Assembly (NCBI GenBank): GCA_050248715.1
Contig: JBFWRV010000002.1
Location: 124,001 to 188,000 of the forward strand
Direction of reading: 5' to 3'
Length of the DNA: 64,000 nt
Source: AWTP1-13 sp050248715
Lineage (GTDB): Bacteria > Pseudomonadota > Alphaproteobacteria > Rhizobiales > Hyphomicrobiaceae
Shown: positions 44,745-52,919 of the stretch, one piece after another
How positions within the stretch are numbered: the stretch's first letter is position 1
Layout: each line of letters opens with the position of its first letter
Program-made: the position numbers and the translations under genes
The notes under the pieces: generated by a model
Database searches by the model: none
What the model saw: only the letters and a program-made list of their open reading frames with translations
Told to the model about the DNA's origin: nothing

Positions 44745-45632
44745 CTACTCCGCGGCCTCCTGGGCCACGGTCGGCGCGTCGCCGGCGACGGTGGTGCGGC
44801 GCATGTCGCGGGGCTGGGATTCATCGTAGCGGCGCACGCGGTGCATGACCTGGCGGTTGTCCCATATGACAAGGTCGCCGAGCGTCCACTTGTGCACGTA
44901 GACGAACTTGGGCTGCGTGGCGTGCTCGTTGAGATCGCGCAGCAGCATGCGCGCCTCCGGCATCGGCATACCGAGGATCGCGCCGGCGTGCGATGAGAGA
45001 TAGAGCGACTTGCGACCCGTGACCGGATGGCTGCGCACCAGGCGCTGGCGCACGGGCTTGAACATCGCCTTCTCTTCCTCGGAGTAATCGAGGAAACCGA
45101 GGGAGCCGCGCGAGTACATGAGCGAATGCTCGCATACGAGGTCGGCGATCTCGGCCCGTGTCTCATCGTCGAGGGCATCGTAGGCGCCGCGCATGTCCGC
45201 GAACTCGGTGTTGCCGCCCTTCTTATTCACGACGCGGGCCGACAGCAGGGAGTACTTGGCGGGGATGGCCCGAAACGAGCTGTCCGAGTGCCAGAGCATG
45301 TTGCCTATGTTGAAAAGGCGCTGGCGGCTGTCGCGGGCGAGCGGCCTGCCGTCCTTGCCGAGGTTGGAAACGTCATTCATGCCGGTGGCGAGGCGCTTGT
45401 CCTGCGGCTTGGTGACGTTGCCGCCGCGGGCATCCTCGATGGCGCCGAAATTGCGCGTGAAGGCCATCTGCTGCTCGTCGGTGATGGCCTGCCCCGGAAA
45501 CACAAGAACGCCATACTTGTCCATGCCCGCCTCGATGGCTGCAACCTCCCGGGGCTCCAGCGGCCTGGAAATGTCGACGCCGGTCACCTCGCCGACGAAC
45601 ACGGGATGGAGCGGGCGGATGCTGATGGGCAT
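44745..45632 (-). CDS. TauD/TfdA-family Fe(II)/2-oxoglutarate dioxygenase
   Basis: A 295-aa non-heme iron oxygenase. The iron facial triad is H115 and D117 (LWHSDSSF) with distal H264 (QVMHRVRRYD); the 2-oxoglutarate-binding Arg is R275 or nearby in ESQPRDMRRTTV. Length and motifs match TfdA/TauD, which hydroxylate compounds such as 2,4-D or taurine, releasing a side group. No sulfonate transport genes are adjacent, so the substrate is open. Converges on the LLM monooxygenase across a REP-like hairpin pair. Confidence 0.9.
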   Translation of the reverse strand: MPISIRPLHPVFVGEVTGVDISRPLEPREVAAIEAGMDKYGVLVFPGQAITDEQQMAFTRNFGAIEDARGGNVTKPQDKRLATGMNDVSNLGKDGRPLARDSRQRLFNIGNMLWHSDSSFRAIPAKYSLLSARVVNKKGGNTEFADMRGAYDALDDETRAEIADLVCEHSLMYSRGSLGFLDYSEEEKAMFKPVRQRLVRSHPVTGRKSLYLSSHAGAILGMPMPEARMLLRDLNEHATQPKFVYVHKWTLGDLVIWDNRQVMHRVRRYDESQPRDMRRTTVAGDAPTVAQEAAE

Positions 45633-46144
45633 GAGCGTTGTCCTCGTGCTTATGGTGTGGGTTTTGTCCCAGTATCCTCTCGGTTCGCCGGCGGAACAAC
45701 CCTTTTGGGTCTCGGTTCACCCAACCCCACCCCCCGGCCACCCGACCTCGTCCCTCGGCTTGCCCATGACCCCCGCCGCGAGCCTGTCGAAGGGCGGTTG
45801 GGATGCCGAGCCCGTCGTTCGACACGCCCGACACGAAGGCGCCACCTGCAGCCTGTAGTGAGCATCCCACGGCCAGAGCCGGCGAGGTTCGTCGTTTCAC
45901 GAGCTTGTGACACGCTCCCTCCGCACTACCGTCCGTTATCGGCAGTAAAGTGCCGCGATCAGGCCCCGGATGATCCGCCCCGGCCGCCACCCGCCCCCCC
46001 CACAGTGGAGGCGCGGGACGCGACCGGGTGGCATCGAACCACAAGGGGCGCAGCCAATGTTCTGGTGCGGCGATCCATTGAGACGAACTAGGGCGACCCC
46101 GCTCATGGCACGTGCGCGGGACATTGCGAAAGAGGAGGAAACCG
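45633..46144. other. Divergent region between TauD-type gene and Mo-hydroxylase operon
   Basis: 512 bp with promoters expected in both directions. No gene found. A degenerate REP-like copy lies near 45772-45830. Confidence 0.45.
45772..45831. repeat. Decayed REP-like repeat copy
   Basis: GAGCCTGTCGAAGGGCGG (45780-45797) matches the loop and right arm of the hairpin family seen at 44.7 kb; the left arm is imperfect. A second inverted-orientation remnant, GAGCCCGTCGTTCGACACGC, follows at 45808-45827. It looks like a decayed two-hairpin element. Confidence 0.5.
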
Positions 46145-46597
46145 ATGGCCAACCTGAGAGTGAACGGACAGGAGCGCGCCTACGACGGCGATCCGCTGAT
46201 GCCGCTCATGTGGTACCTGCGCGACGAGCTGGGCTTGACCGGCACCAAGTTCGGCTGCGGCGTGGGCCTGTGCGGCGCCTGCACCGTGCATGTCAACGGC
46301 GAGGCCGTGCGCTCCTGCATGGTGCAGATGTCGGAGACAGCCGGCAAGACCGTGACGACCATCGAGGGCCTGCATCCCCGCAACGAGCATCCCGTGCAGG
46401 TGGCCTGGCGCGACAACGGCGTCCCGCAATGCGGCTACTGCCAGACCGGGCAGATCATGCAGGCGGCCGCCCTCCTCGCCAAGAAGCCCGCGCCCACCGA
46501 CGCCGAGATCGTGGCGGCCATGTCGGGCAATCTCTGTCGCTGCGGCTGCTATCAGCGCATCCACACGGCCGTCCGCGCCGCTGCAAAGGGAGCGTGA
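46145..46597 (+). CDS. Molybdenum hydroxylase small subunit, two [2Fe-2S] clusters
   Basis: A 150-aa electron-transfer subunit of the xanthine-oxidase family (isoquinoline 1-oxidoreductase alpha-like). Plant-ferredoxin cluster ligands are C38, C43, C46 and C58 (CGVGLCGAC...C); the second cluster uses C96, C99, C131 and C133 (CGYC...CRC). Start ATG 46145 with AGAGGAGG at ideal spacing. The large subunit begins 1 bp after the stop. The pair would pass electrons from a molybdenum cofactor to an external acceptor; no FAD subunit or cytochrome is nearby, in line with the two-subunit class. Confidence 0.93.
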   Translation: MANLRVNGQERAYDGDPLMPLMWYLRDELGLTGTKFGCGVGLCGACTVHVNGEAVRSCMVQMSETAGKTVTTIEGLHPRNEHPVQVAWRDNGVPQCGYCQTGQIMQAAALLAKKPAPTDAEIVAAMSGNLCRCGCYQRIHTAVRAAAKGA

Positions 46598-46598
46598 C

Positions 46599-48914
46599 AT
46601 GACCGAGCTCAACACCCATACCCGCATTGCAATCACCAACGTCAGCCGACGCGGCCTCCTCAAAGGCGTGATCGCTACCGGTGGACTGGTCCTCTCCGCA
46701 CAGTTCCCGGCCGCCAGGGGCGCGATGGCCAACACGCCCTATCCGACCGGCGCCGCGGGCATGCCCAACGGCGTCGTGAGCGATCCGAAGCTGTTCGTCT
46801 CGATCGCCAGTGACGGCACCGTCAGCATCGTTGCCGCCCGTGCCGAGATGGGCACCGGTGCCGCCCGCACGGCCTTGCCGATGATCGTTGCCGACGAGCT
46901 CGACGCCGACTGGGCCCGCGTGCGCGTGGTGCAGTCGCCGGGCGACGAAAAGACCTACGGAAACCAGGACACGGACGGGTCGCGCAGCGTGCGCCATTGG
47001 ATCCAGCCGATGCGCCAGTGCGGCGCTGCCGCCCGGGCGATGCTGGAAGCGGCCGCCGCCAAGAAATGGGGTGTCGACGCCTCCGAGGTGCAGGCCCAAT
47101 TGCACGAGGTCGTGCACAAGCCGACAGGCCGCAAGCTCGGCTACGGCGAGCTGGCCGCCGATGCCGCCGCCGAGCCGGTGCCTGCCGCCGACAAGATCAA
47201 GCTGAAGGACCCCTCGGCCTTCCGCTACATCGGCAAGGGCACGGTGCGCATCTCCGACATCGTCGACATCACCACCGGCAAGGCCGTCTACGGCCAGGAC
47301 GTGATGCTCCCCGGCATGAAGTTCGCCGTGGTGGCGCGTCCGCCCGTCGTCGGCGGCAAGGTGGCGTCGCTCGACTCGAGCGCGGCCCTGAAGGTGCCGG
47401 GCGTGGAGAAGATCATCACGCTTCCCGGCACGCCGGCGCCCTACAAGTTCGGGCAGCTCGGCGGCGTGGCCGTCGTCGCCAGAAGCACCTGGGCCGCCCT
47501 GCAGGGCCGCGACGCCCTGAAGATCACCTGGGATGACGGACCCAACAAGGTCTACGACTCCAAGGCCTACAAGGCGCAGCTCGAAGCATCCGTGAAGAAG
47601 GCCGGCAAGGTCGAGCGCAACGAGGGCGACGTCGACAAGGCGCTGGCCTCCGCCGCCAAGGTCGTCACCGCCGAGTACTATGCTCCCCATATCGCCCACG
47701 CCACCATGGAGCCGCCGGCTGCCACGGCACGCATGAGCGGCGGCAAGTGGGAGGTCTGGGCCCCCGTGCAGAGCCCGGGGCAGGCACGTGACGACATCGC
47801 CAAGGCGGTGGGCGTCAAGCCCGAGGAGATGGTGCTGCACACGACGCTCCTGGGCGGCGGCTTCGGCCGCAAGTCCAAGTGCGACTTCGCCATCGAGGCG
47901 GCCCTGATCTCCAAGGACCTGGGCGGCACGCCGGTCAAGGTGGTGTGGACGCGCGAGGACGACCTGCGCCACGGCTTCTACCACACCGTGACGGCAGAGC
48001 GCTTCGAGGCGGGGCTCGATGCCGGCAACAAGGTGGTCGCCTGGCGGCACCGCAGCGCGGCGCCGACCATCCTGTCGACCTTCGCGCCCGATCCCAAGCA
48101 CCCCTTCGACATCGAGCTGGGCATGGGCTGGGTCGACACGCCCTTCAATGTGCCCAACATCCGCCAGGAGAGCGGGGAAGCGCAAAGCCACGTGCGGATC
48201 GGCTGGTTCCGTTCCGTCAACAACGTGGCGCACGCCTGGTCGATCCAGTCCTTCATCGCCGAGCTCGCCCACGAGCTCAAGCGCGACCCGAAGGACTTCC
48301 TGCTGGAGATGATCGGCCCGGCGCGGATCGTCGACCCGAGGACGTCGGTGACCACGCCCTGGTGGAACTACGGCGAGCCGTTCGAAAGCTATCCCATCGA
48401 CACGGGGCGGCTGAGAAAGGTCGCCGAGCTCGCCGCCGAGCGGGCCGGCTGGGGCAAGCAATTGCCCAAGGGCCAGGGCCTCGGCATCGCCGCGCACCGC
48501 AGCTTCGTCAGCTACATCGCCACGGTCGTCCACGTCGAGGTCGGGGACAAGGGTGCCATCCGCATCCCGCGCGTCGACACGGCGATCGACTGCGGATACT
48601 GCGTGCATCCCGAGCGGGTGCGCTCGCAGATCGAAGGTGCGGCCGTGATGGGGCTGACGCTCGCCAAGTACGGCGAGATCAGCTTCAAGAACGGTGCGGT
48701 GGAGCAGTCGAACTTCAGCGACTACCCGCTGGTGCGCATCGACGAGTCGCCGCGCGAGACCCACACCCATATCGTCGAGCACGGCATCAACGTGCCGGCG
48801 AGCGGGGTGGGCGAGCCGGGCGTGCCGCCGTTCGCACCGGCACTCTGCAACGCCATCTTCGCGGCCACCGGCAAGCGGCTGCGCAAGTTGCCGATCGCCG
48901 ATCAGCTCGCCTGA
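46599..48914 (+). CDS. Molybdenum hydroxylase large subunit with twin-arginine motif (IorB-like)
   Basis: A 771-aa molybdopterin-binding subunit resembling isoquinoline 1-oxidoreductase beta and aldehyde oxidases. The N-terminus carries NVSRRGLLKGVIATGGLVLSA, a twin-arginine signal with R17-R18 and a hydrophobic stretch, so the assembled enzyme is probably exported by Tat together with the small subunit. The Mo-cofactor regions include LLGGGFGRKSKCDF (about 420) and the catalytic Glu motif GVGEPGVPPFAPAL near the C-terminus. It would hydroxylate an aldehyde or N-heterocycle with water-derived oxygen. Substrate unknown. Confidence 0.9.
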   Translation: MTELNTHTRIAITNVSRRGLLKGVIATGGLVLSAQFPAARGAMANTPYPTGAAGMPNGVVSDPKLFVSIASDGTVSIVAARAEMGTGAARTALPMIVADELDADWARVRVVQSPGDEKTYGNQDTDGSRSVRHWIQPMRQCGAAARAMLEAAAAKKWGVDASEVQAQLHEVVHKPTGRKLGYGELAADAAAEPVPAADKIKLKDPSAFRYIGKGTVRISDIVDITTGKAVYGQDVMLPGMKFAVVARPPVVGGKVASLDSSAALKVPGVEKIITLPGTPAPYKFGQLGGVAVVARSTWAALQGRDALKITWDDGPNKVYDSKAYKAQLEASVKKAGKVERNEGDVDKALASAAKVVTAEYYAPHIAHATMEPPAATARMSGGKWEVWAPVQSPGQARDDIAKAVGVKPEEMVLHTTLLGGGFGRKSKCDFAIEAALISKDLGGTPVKVVWTREDDLRHGFYHTVTAERFEAGLDAGNKVVAWRHRSAAPTILSTFAPDPKHPFDIELGMGWVDTPFNVPNIRQESGEAQSHVRIGWFRSVNNVAHAWSIQSFIAELAHELKRDPKDFLLEMIGPARIVDPRTSVTTPWWNYGEPFESYPIDTGRLRKVAELAAERAGWGKQLPKGQGLGIAAHRSFVSYIATVVHVEVGDKGAIRIPRVDTAIDCGYCVHPERVRSQIEGAAVMGLTLAKYGEISFKNGAVEQSNFSDYPLVRIDESPRETHTHIVEHGINVPASGVGEPGVPPFAPALCNAIFAATGKRLRKLPIADQLA

Positions 48915-48924
48915 TGTCGTCCAA

Positions 48925-48956
48925 AGCGGGAGGCGGGGCGCTCCCCGCCTCCCGCT
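48925..48956 (+). terminator. Strong hairpin after the Mo-hydroxylase operon
   Basis: Perfect 14-bp stem, AGCGGGAGGCGGGG (48925-48938) against CCCCGCCTCCCGCT (48943-48956), loop CGCT, 10 bp after the stop. No T tract follows, but its strength and place support a transcript end. Confidence 0.65.
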
Positions 48957-49076
48957 GCGGTGCACTGGATTTCTCAAGTTCGCGACGGGTTTTCCCCAAC
49001 TCTGCGCAGTGCGCGCGTGCAAGCTTGCGCCACTCGGCGTGCTAGAAGTCCCCATTGATCCGTGGGGGAGCATGCC

Positions 49077-50252
49077 ATGGTGCGGATGATGTTGATCGTC
49101 TTGCTCTTTTCGACACTCTTGCCGTCCATTGCAGCGGCACAGCTGCGGCTGGCCCTGCTGATCGGCAACCAGGGCTACGGCGAGAAGGTCGGCGCCCTCA
49201 GGAATCCGCACAATGATGTTCGGGCCGTCGGCCGGGCGCTCGAAGCCGTCTCCTTCAAGACCACGGTCGTGCGCGAGGCAGGCCGGCGGCAGGTCCTGAG
49301 CGCCGTCAACAGCTATGCCGCCGAGCTTGCCAAGGGAGGCGCCGGCGCCGTCGGGTTTCTCTATTATTCCGGCCACGGCGTGTCGCGACCGGAGGACAGG
49401 GCCAACTACCTCATCCCGGTCGACCTCAGGGATATCGACAGCCCCGACTTCTGGTTCGATGCCGTGAAGCTCGACGACATTCTGGGTGTCCTGGAGCAGG
49501 CGGCGCCGCTCGCTGCGCATTTCATCGTGTTCGATGCCTGCCGCAACGAACTGAAGGTGCCGGGCAAGTCCGTGGTGAAGGGGTTCGAGCCGGTGGCGGA
49601 GCGCAGCGGCATGTTCATCGCCTTTGCGACGGCGCTGGGCACGGCGGCCTCCGACCGAGGCGAGGCGAGCGGCCCCTATGCCGGTGTCCTCGCCACGGAG
49701 CTGGTCAAGCCGGGGCAGGACCACCTGCAGCTCTTCCAGAATGTGAAAGAGGGCGTGTTCTCGACAACGGGGCGGCGCCAGGTTCCCTGGGAGCGCAACG
49801 GACTGCTCAGGCGCGTCTACTTCGCAGGACAGCAGACGGCACTTCTGGCGCCCTCACCCCAGAGCGAAGCCGCCCAGGCCTGGGCCGCGATCAAGGATGC
49901 GCCGAGCTTCGAGGCCGTCCGATCCTACATCGACAGGTATCCCGGCAGCCCGTTTGCCGACATTGCCCGCGCGCGTCTCGACGATTTGCGGCGAACCCTT
50001 CCCCTCAGCGCCGCGCGGGATGCTACCGCCCTGCAGGGCGGCAGGGTCCTCAGATACTATGGCTCTCCCACCGAGGCGACCTGCCGCGCCGACTGCGGAC
50101 GCGACAACGTGTGCGTGGCCTACACCTGGGTCAAGCCCGGCGGCTACCAGCCCGGGGACCGGCCGGCGTGCTACCTGATGGCAACCGTCGGCACGCCGTC
50201 CTCGCACAAATGCTGCATCACCGGCATGCGCGGACCTTTTTCGGGGCCCTGA
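49077..50252 (+). CDS. Secreted caspase-like (C14) protein with C-terminal PAN/apple domain
   Basis: A 391-aa exported protein. The signal peptide (residues 1-21, ends SIAAA) follows ATG 49077, chosen because GGGGGAG lies 6 bp upstream; a GTG five codons earlier is within the ribosome-binding site. The caspase domain spans about 23-245: His H100 in YYSGHGVS and Cys C155 in FDACRNEL form an intact dyad. A helical stretch (about 265-305) precedes a PAN/apple-like module at about 330-388 with six or more Cys (ATCRADCGRDNVCVAYTW, ACYLMA, HKCC). The family is known in rhizobia; substrate and role are not. It is monocistronic. Confidence 0.87.
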   Translation: MVRMMLIVLLFSTLLPSIAAAQLRLALLIGNQGYGEKVGALRNPHNDVRAVGRALEAVSFKTTVVREAGRRQVLSAVNSYAAELAKGGAGAVGFLYYSGHGVSRPEDRANYLIPVDLRDIDSPDFWFDAVKLDDILGVLEQAAPLAAHFIVFDACRNELKVPGKSVVKGFEPVAERSGMFIAFATALGTAASDRGEASGPYAGVLATELVKPGQDHLQLFQNVKEGVFSTTGRRQVPWERNGLLRRVYFAGQQTALLAPSPQSEAAQAWAAIKDAPSFEAVRSYIDRYPGSPFADIARARLDDLRRTLPLSAARDATALQGGRVLRYYGSPTEATCRADCGRDNVCVAYTWVKPGGYQPGDRPACYLMATVGTPSSHKCCITGMRGPFSGP

Positions 50253-50295
50253 AGCGGAAGCCTTGCGCGGAACCGGACGGCGGCGGCGATCTCCG

Positions 50296-51273
50296 TCAGA
50301 GCCAGCCCTTGTGCTTGAAATAGAGCCACGGCACGATGGCCGAGATCACCATGAGGCCGAGCGCCCAGGGGTAGCCGTACGCCCAATCGAGCTCGGGCAT
50401 GTGCTTGAAGTTCATGCCGTACACCGTGCCGACCAGCGTCGGCGGCATCAGGGCCACGGCCAGCACCGAGAATATCTTGATGATGGTGTTCTGCTCGTTG
50501 TTGATCATGCCCAGCGTGGCTTCGAGCAGGAAGGTGATTTTCGCCGAGAGATAACCGATGTGGTCGGCCAAGGACTGCACATCGCGGCTGGCGGTCTTGA
50601 CGCGCGCGCGCAAGGCCTTCTCGTCGCCGCGCTCGGTCATGGCGTGGCCCAGGTAGGTCAGCAACCGGTCGAGGGAGAGGAGGCATTCACGCGATCTCGA
50701 GGTGAGCTCGCCCTCGCGGCCGATCATCTGGATCGTCACGTCGAAACGGCGGGTCCGGGTGCGCTCGACCTTGCGGCTGGAGAAGATGGTCTGCGCGAGC
50801 TTGTCGACCTCGCCCTGCACGCGCTCCACCCGGTCGGCCTCCCGGTCGATGATCGCCTCGAGCAGGCCGACCAGCACGGCGGCTCCCGTCATGCACGGCG
50901 CATCCTTCTTCTGCGCCCGCCCCAGGAACATGGCGAAGGCGCGCGGCTCCGTGTAGCGCACGGTCACCAGCTGGTCGCCGACAAGAATGAAGGTGATAGG
51001 CTTGGCGATCGGCGGCTCGAAGGGCAGGTCGGGCTGGTGCAGCACGATAGCCGTCATGTAGTGCCCGGCGCCCTCCGGATAGAGGCGGCTGGATGCCTCG
51101 ATCTCCGACATCTCCTCACGCGTCGGAATCGAGATGCCAAGCGCCTGCTCCAGCAGCTGATCCTCCTCCCGCGTCGGATTGAGCATGTCGATCCAGACCG
51201 CGCCGGGGGTGATGACCGACGAGTCCTCGCACTTGCGCAGCACCTCGCCGACGGCCTCATAGATGGTGAGCAT
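50296..51273 (-). CDS. corA: CorA-type magnesium transporter
   Basis: A 325-aa inner-membrane Mg2+/Co2+ channel. The cytoplasmic domain is residues 1-260 with a long stalk helix (about 185-265). Two C-terminal helices flank the selectivity motif YGMNF (about 289-293, VGTVYGMNFKHMP), and the protein ends in a basic tail KHKGWL. Length and motif match CorA (about 316 aa). Monocistronic; no Mg riboswitch was seen upstream. Confidence 0.92.
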   Translation of the reverse strand: MLTIYEAVGEVLRKCEDSSVITPGAVWIDMLNPTREEDQLLEQALGISIPTREEMSEIEASSRLYPEGAGHYMTAIVLHQPDLPFEPPIAKPITFILVGDQLVTVRYTEPRAFAMFLGRAQKKDAPCMTGAAVLVGLLEAIIDREADRVERVQGEVDKLAQTIFSSRKVERTRTRRFDVTIQMIGREGELTSRSRECLLSLDRLLTYLGHAMTERGDEKALRARVKTASRDVQSLADHIGYLSAKITFLLEATLGMINNEQNTIIKIFSVLAVALMPPTLVGTVYGMNFKHMPELDWAYGYPWALGLMVISAIVPWLYFKHKGWL

Positions 51274-51376
51274 CGGTGATCTCCGGGCTGTTCATCCGCG
51301 GTATTGCCCGATCCGCGGGTCGAGTCGCAAGCGCGCAAGCATCCCTGCGCCCTCGCCCGCACGGCTGCCGCGCCGG

Positions 51377-52540
51377 CTAGCGCCCTCGCGCGGGGTCGGG
51401 CCGCGGCCAAAGAAGCGCTATGAAGCCGGCCGCGGCAAGCGCCATCAGGAAGCCGATAATCCACGTACTGGCCCCGACCCCCAGCAGCCGCACGGCCCAA
51501 TCGTAGAGGTCCTCATAGCGCAGCACGGCAACCCCGGCGGTCACCACGCCGGCGATCTGCCCGATCATCTCGCCCTGCTTGCCGAGCCGGCGCAGGAAAT
51601 AGAAGAGCAGCAGCAACGCCCAGGGGGCAATCACCAGGCTCAAGCGCAGCTGTGTGCCGCTCTGCATCCGCCCGAACAACACGTTGGCGGTCGTCTGGTA
51701 GCCGTAGTCCATCGCCGGCCAGATCAGCATCGCGAAGGCGCCGATGATGAGACCGCGCTCCACCTGGGACATGATCTCCCGATAGAGCACGTCGATCTTG
51801 TTGCGCCACATCGCCAGCAGCAGGCCTATGCAGATGACGACAAGGACGAAGAAAATCTTCAGCGGCAGGAACACCTTGTCGTAAACCCCGGACAGCGAGC
51901 GCGTGGCCGGGTCTTCCTGCAGCCGGCCAACCGCCTGCGCGAACTGGCTTTGCGCCACGCAGCACACGGCGCCGCTCAGCTTGGCATCGGCGGGGAAGCA
52001 ATAGCGCTCCTTCTCCATCTCGTCGGGCGTTTCCAGGAGCTTGTCGCTCGCGCAGCTGCGCGCGAATTTCGACAGGCCGACCCTTGCCTGGCCTTCCTCG
52101 CGCAGCTTTGTCATCGCGGCCAGGATCGGCGCGCGCAGACAGGGAGGCTGGCCGGGACCGCTGCCGCAGCCCGCGGGCTCGCCCCGGTCCGCCGCAAGCG
52201 CAGCGGGCGAGACCTCCCAGATGGCACGCGGCGAGCCGTCGAGCCACTTGGCAACCCCCCAGGAGACCACCGCCAGCACGGCGAGACCGGCCAGGTAGCG
52301 CACCTTTCCGAAGGTCAGGTGCCGCCAGTAGAGATGGGTGAAGACGACGGAGGGGAGATAGAAGGCCGCAAGCGCCAGCAGCCCGAACACCGGAAAGAAG
52401 AAGAACAGGTGGCTGTTGGTGATGACGTGCGACCGCCAGTTGGCGTCGCGGAACTCGTAGATCAGAAGGCCGGTCGAGGCCAGGAACGACGCTGCCAGCA
52501 GTACGAATACCACGGCGACGAAGACGCGCGCACCCGTCAT
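51377..52540 (-). CDS. Integral membrane protein with Cys-containing loop, unknown
   Basis: A 387-aa protein with about seven hydrophobic segments: residues 5-28, 42-65, 82-100, 225-245, 265-283, 300-318 and 358-378. Between helices 3 and 4 is a polar loop of about 120 residues with six Cys (C124, C134 and C162 region, then YCFP and VCCVAQ), likely disulfide-bonded and outside the cytoplasm. No family recognised. It ends 100 bp from corA and begins about 100 bp downstream of the small-ORF terminator. Function not guessed. Confidence 0.7.
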   Translation of the reverse strand: MTGARVFVAVVFVLLAASFLASTGLLIYEFRDANWRSHVITNSHLFFFFPVFGLLALAAFYLPSVVFTHLYWRHLTFGKVRYLAGLAVLAVVSWGVAKWLDGSPRAIWEVSPAALAADRGEPAGCGSGPGQPPCLRAPILAAMTKLREEGQARVGLSKFARSCASDKLLETPDEMEKERYCFPADAKLSGAVCCVAQSQFAQAVGRLQEDPATRSLSGVYDKVFLPLKIFFVLVVICIGLLLAMWRNKIDVLYREIMSQVERGLIIGAFAMLIWPAMDYGYQTTANVLFGRMQSGTQLRLSLVIAPWALLLLFYFLRRLGKQGEMIGQIAGVVTAGVAVLRYEDLYDWAVRLLGVGASTWIIGFLMALAAAGFIALLWPRPDPARGR

Positions 52541-52644
52541 GGGCTTCCCCCAGTTCCCCCCGCCCCTGAACGCGCCCCGATTATCGCGCGTTGCCGCGCG
52601 TTAGGCTAGCTCCGCCGATATGCCTTGGCCTCGCCCCCTGCCCG

Positions 52645-52680
52645 CAAACAGACAAAGGGGCCGCCTCGAAAGGCGACCCC
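52645..52680 (-). terminator. Terminator of the rreB-like small gene
   Basis: On the minus strand GGGGTCGCCT / AGGCGGCCCC pairs over 10 bp (one G-U) around TTCG, followed by TTTGTCTGTTT. Loop and tail are those of an intrinsic terminator for a minus-strand transcript ending near 52645. Confidence 0.75.
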
Positions 52681-52740
52681 CGTGAGATCATTTGGCGACT
52701 TGCCGTGGCGCGGCCTCGCGGGCCGCGTGCACTCGCCCGG

Positions 52741-52821
52741 TCAGCTCTCGCAGGAGGTTGCTCCAACGTGAGCGCGATCGAGCTTTACCGGCCTCGCCGA
52801 CTGCAAGATCCCACTAGACAT
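52741..52821 (-). CDS. 26-aa small ORF with extended Shine-Dalgarno (rreB/rreR-like)
   Basis: An ATG at 52821 opens a 27-codon frame ending TGA at 52741; the peptide starts MSSGILQSARPVKLDRAHV and ends GATSCES. It is preceded at optimal 7-nt spacing by a ribosome-binding site with 16 contiguous bases complementary to the 16S rRNA 3' end. About 60 nt after the stop is a terminator hairpin, so the transcript would be roughly 180-200 nt if it starts near the RBS. This combination is the described hallmark of rreB in Bradyrhizobiaceae (14-aa peptide) and rreR in Rhodobacter relatives (18 aa), small mRNAs whose stability and translation are controlled at the ribosome. The peptide here is longer and uses ATG instead of GTG. 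Membership is inferred from the RBS, not from peptide similarity. Confidence 0.7.
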   Translation of the reverse strand: MSSGILQSARPVKLDRAHVGATSCES

Positions 52822-52837
52822 TGGATCACCTCCTTTC
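52822..52837 (-). promoter_or_regulatory. Extended ribosome-binding site, 16-nt match to anti-SD
   Basis: Minus-strand GAAAGGAGGTGATCCA pairs with the last bases of 16S rRNA (TGGATCACCTCCTTTC) without mismatch. Ordinary ribosome-binding sites pair over 4-7 bases. AGGAGG is 7 nt from the ATG. Confidence 0.85.
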
Positions 52838-52919
52838 CGTTTGTTGCGATTCATGAACACTGTAGCGGCGCCGACGGATTTTGAAAAGTGCCTCTCTGCC
52901 GCAGCCGCAATTGCCGCCT

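Larger units (their letters stand above)
52541..52919. other. Spacer holding an rreB-like small mRNA
   Basis: The 379 bp between the membrane protein start and the bactofilin stop would look empty, but its minus strand holds a 26-codon ORF with an extended Shine-Dalgarno and a terminator hairpin (annotated separately). Remaining bases presumably carry promoters. Confidence 0.6.

Noticed and set aside
46455..49724. Antisense open frame of about 1090 codons opposite the Mo hydroxylase
   Set aside because: Same composition effect; the sense strand has complete Fe-S and Mo-cofactor motifs.
52822..52837. Remnant of a 16S rRNA gene
   Set aside because: Only the last 16 bases match and no upstream rRNA sequence is present; in the opposite strand it sits at exact RBS spacing before an ATG, which explains it better.
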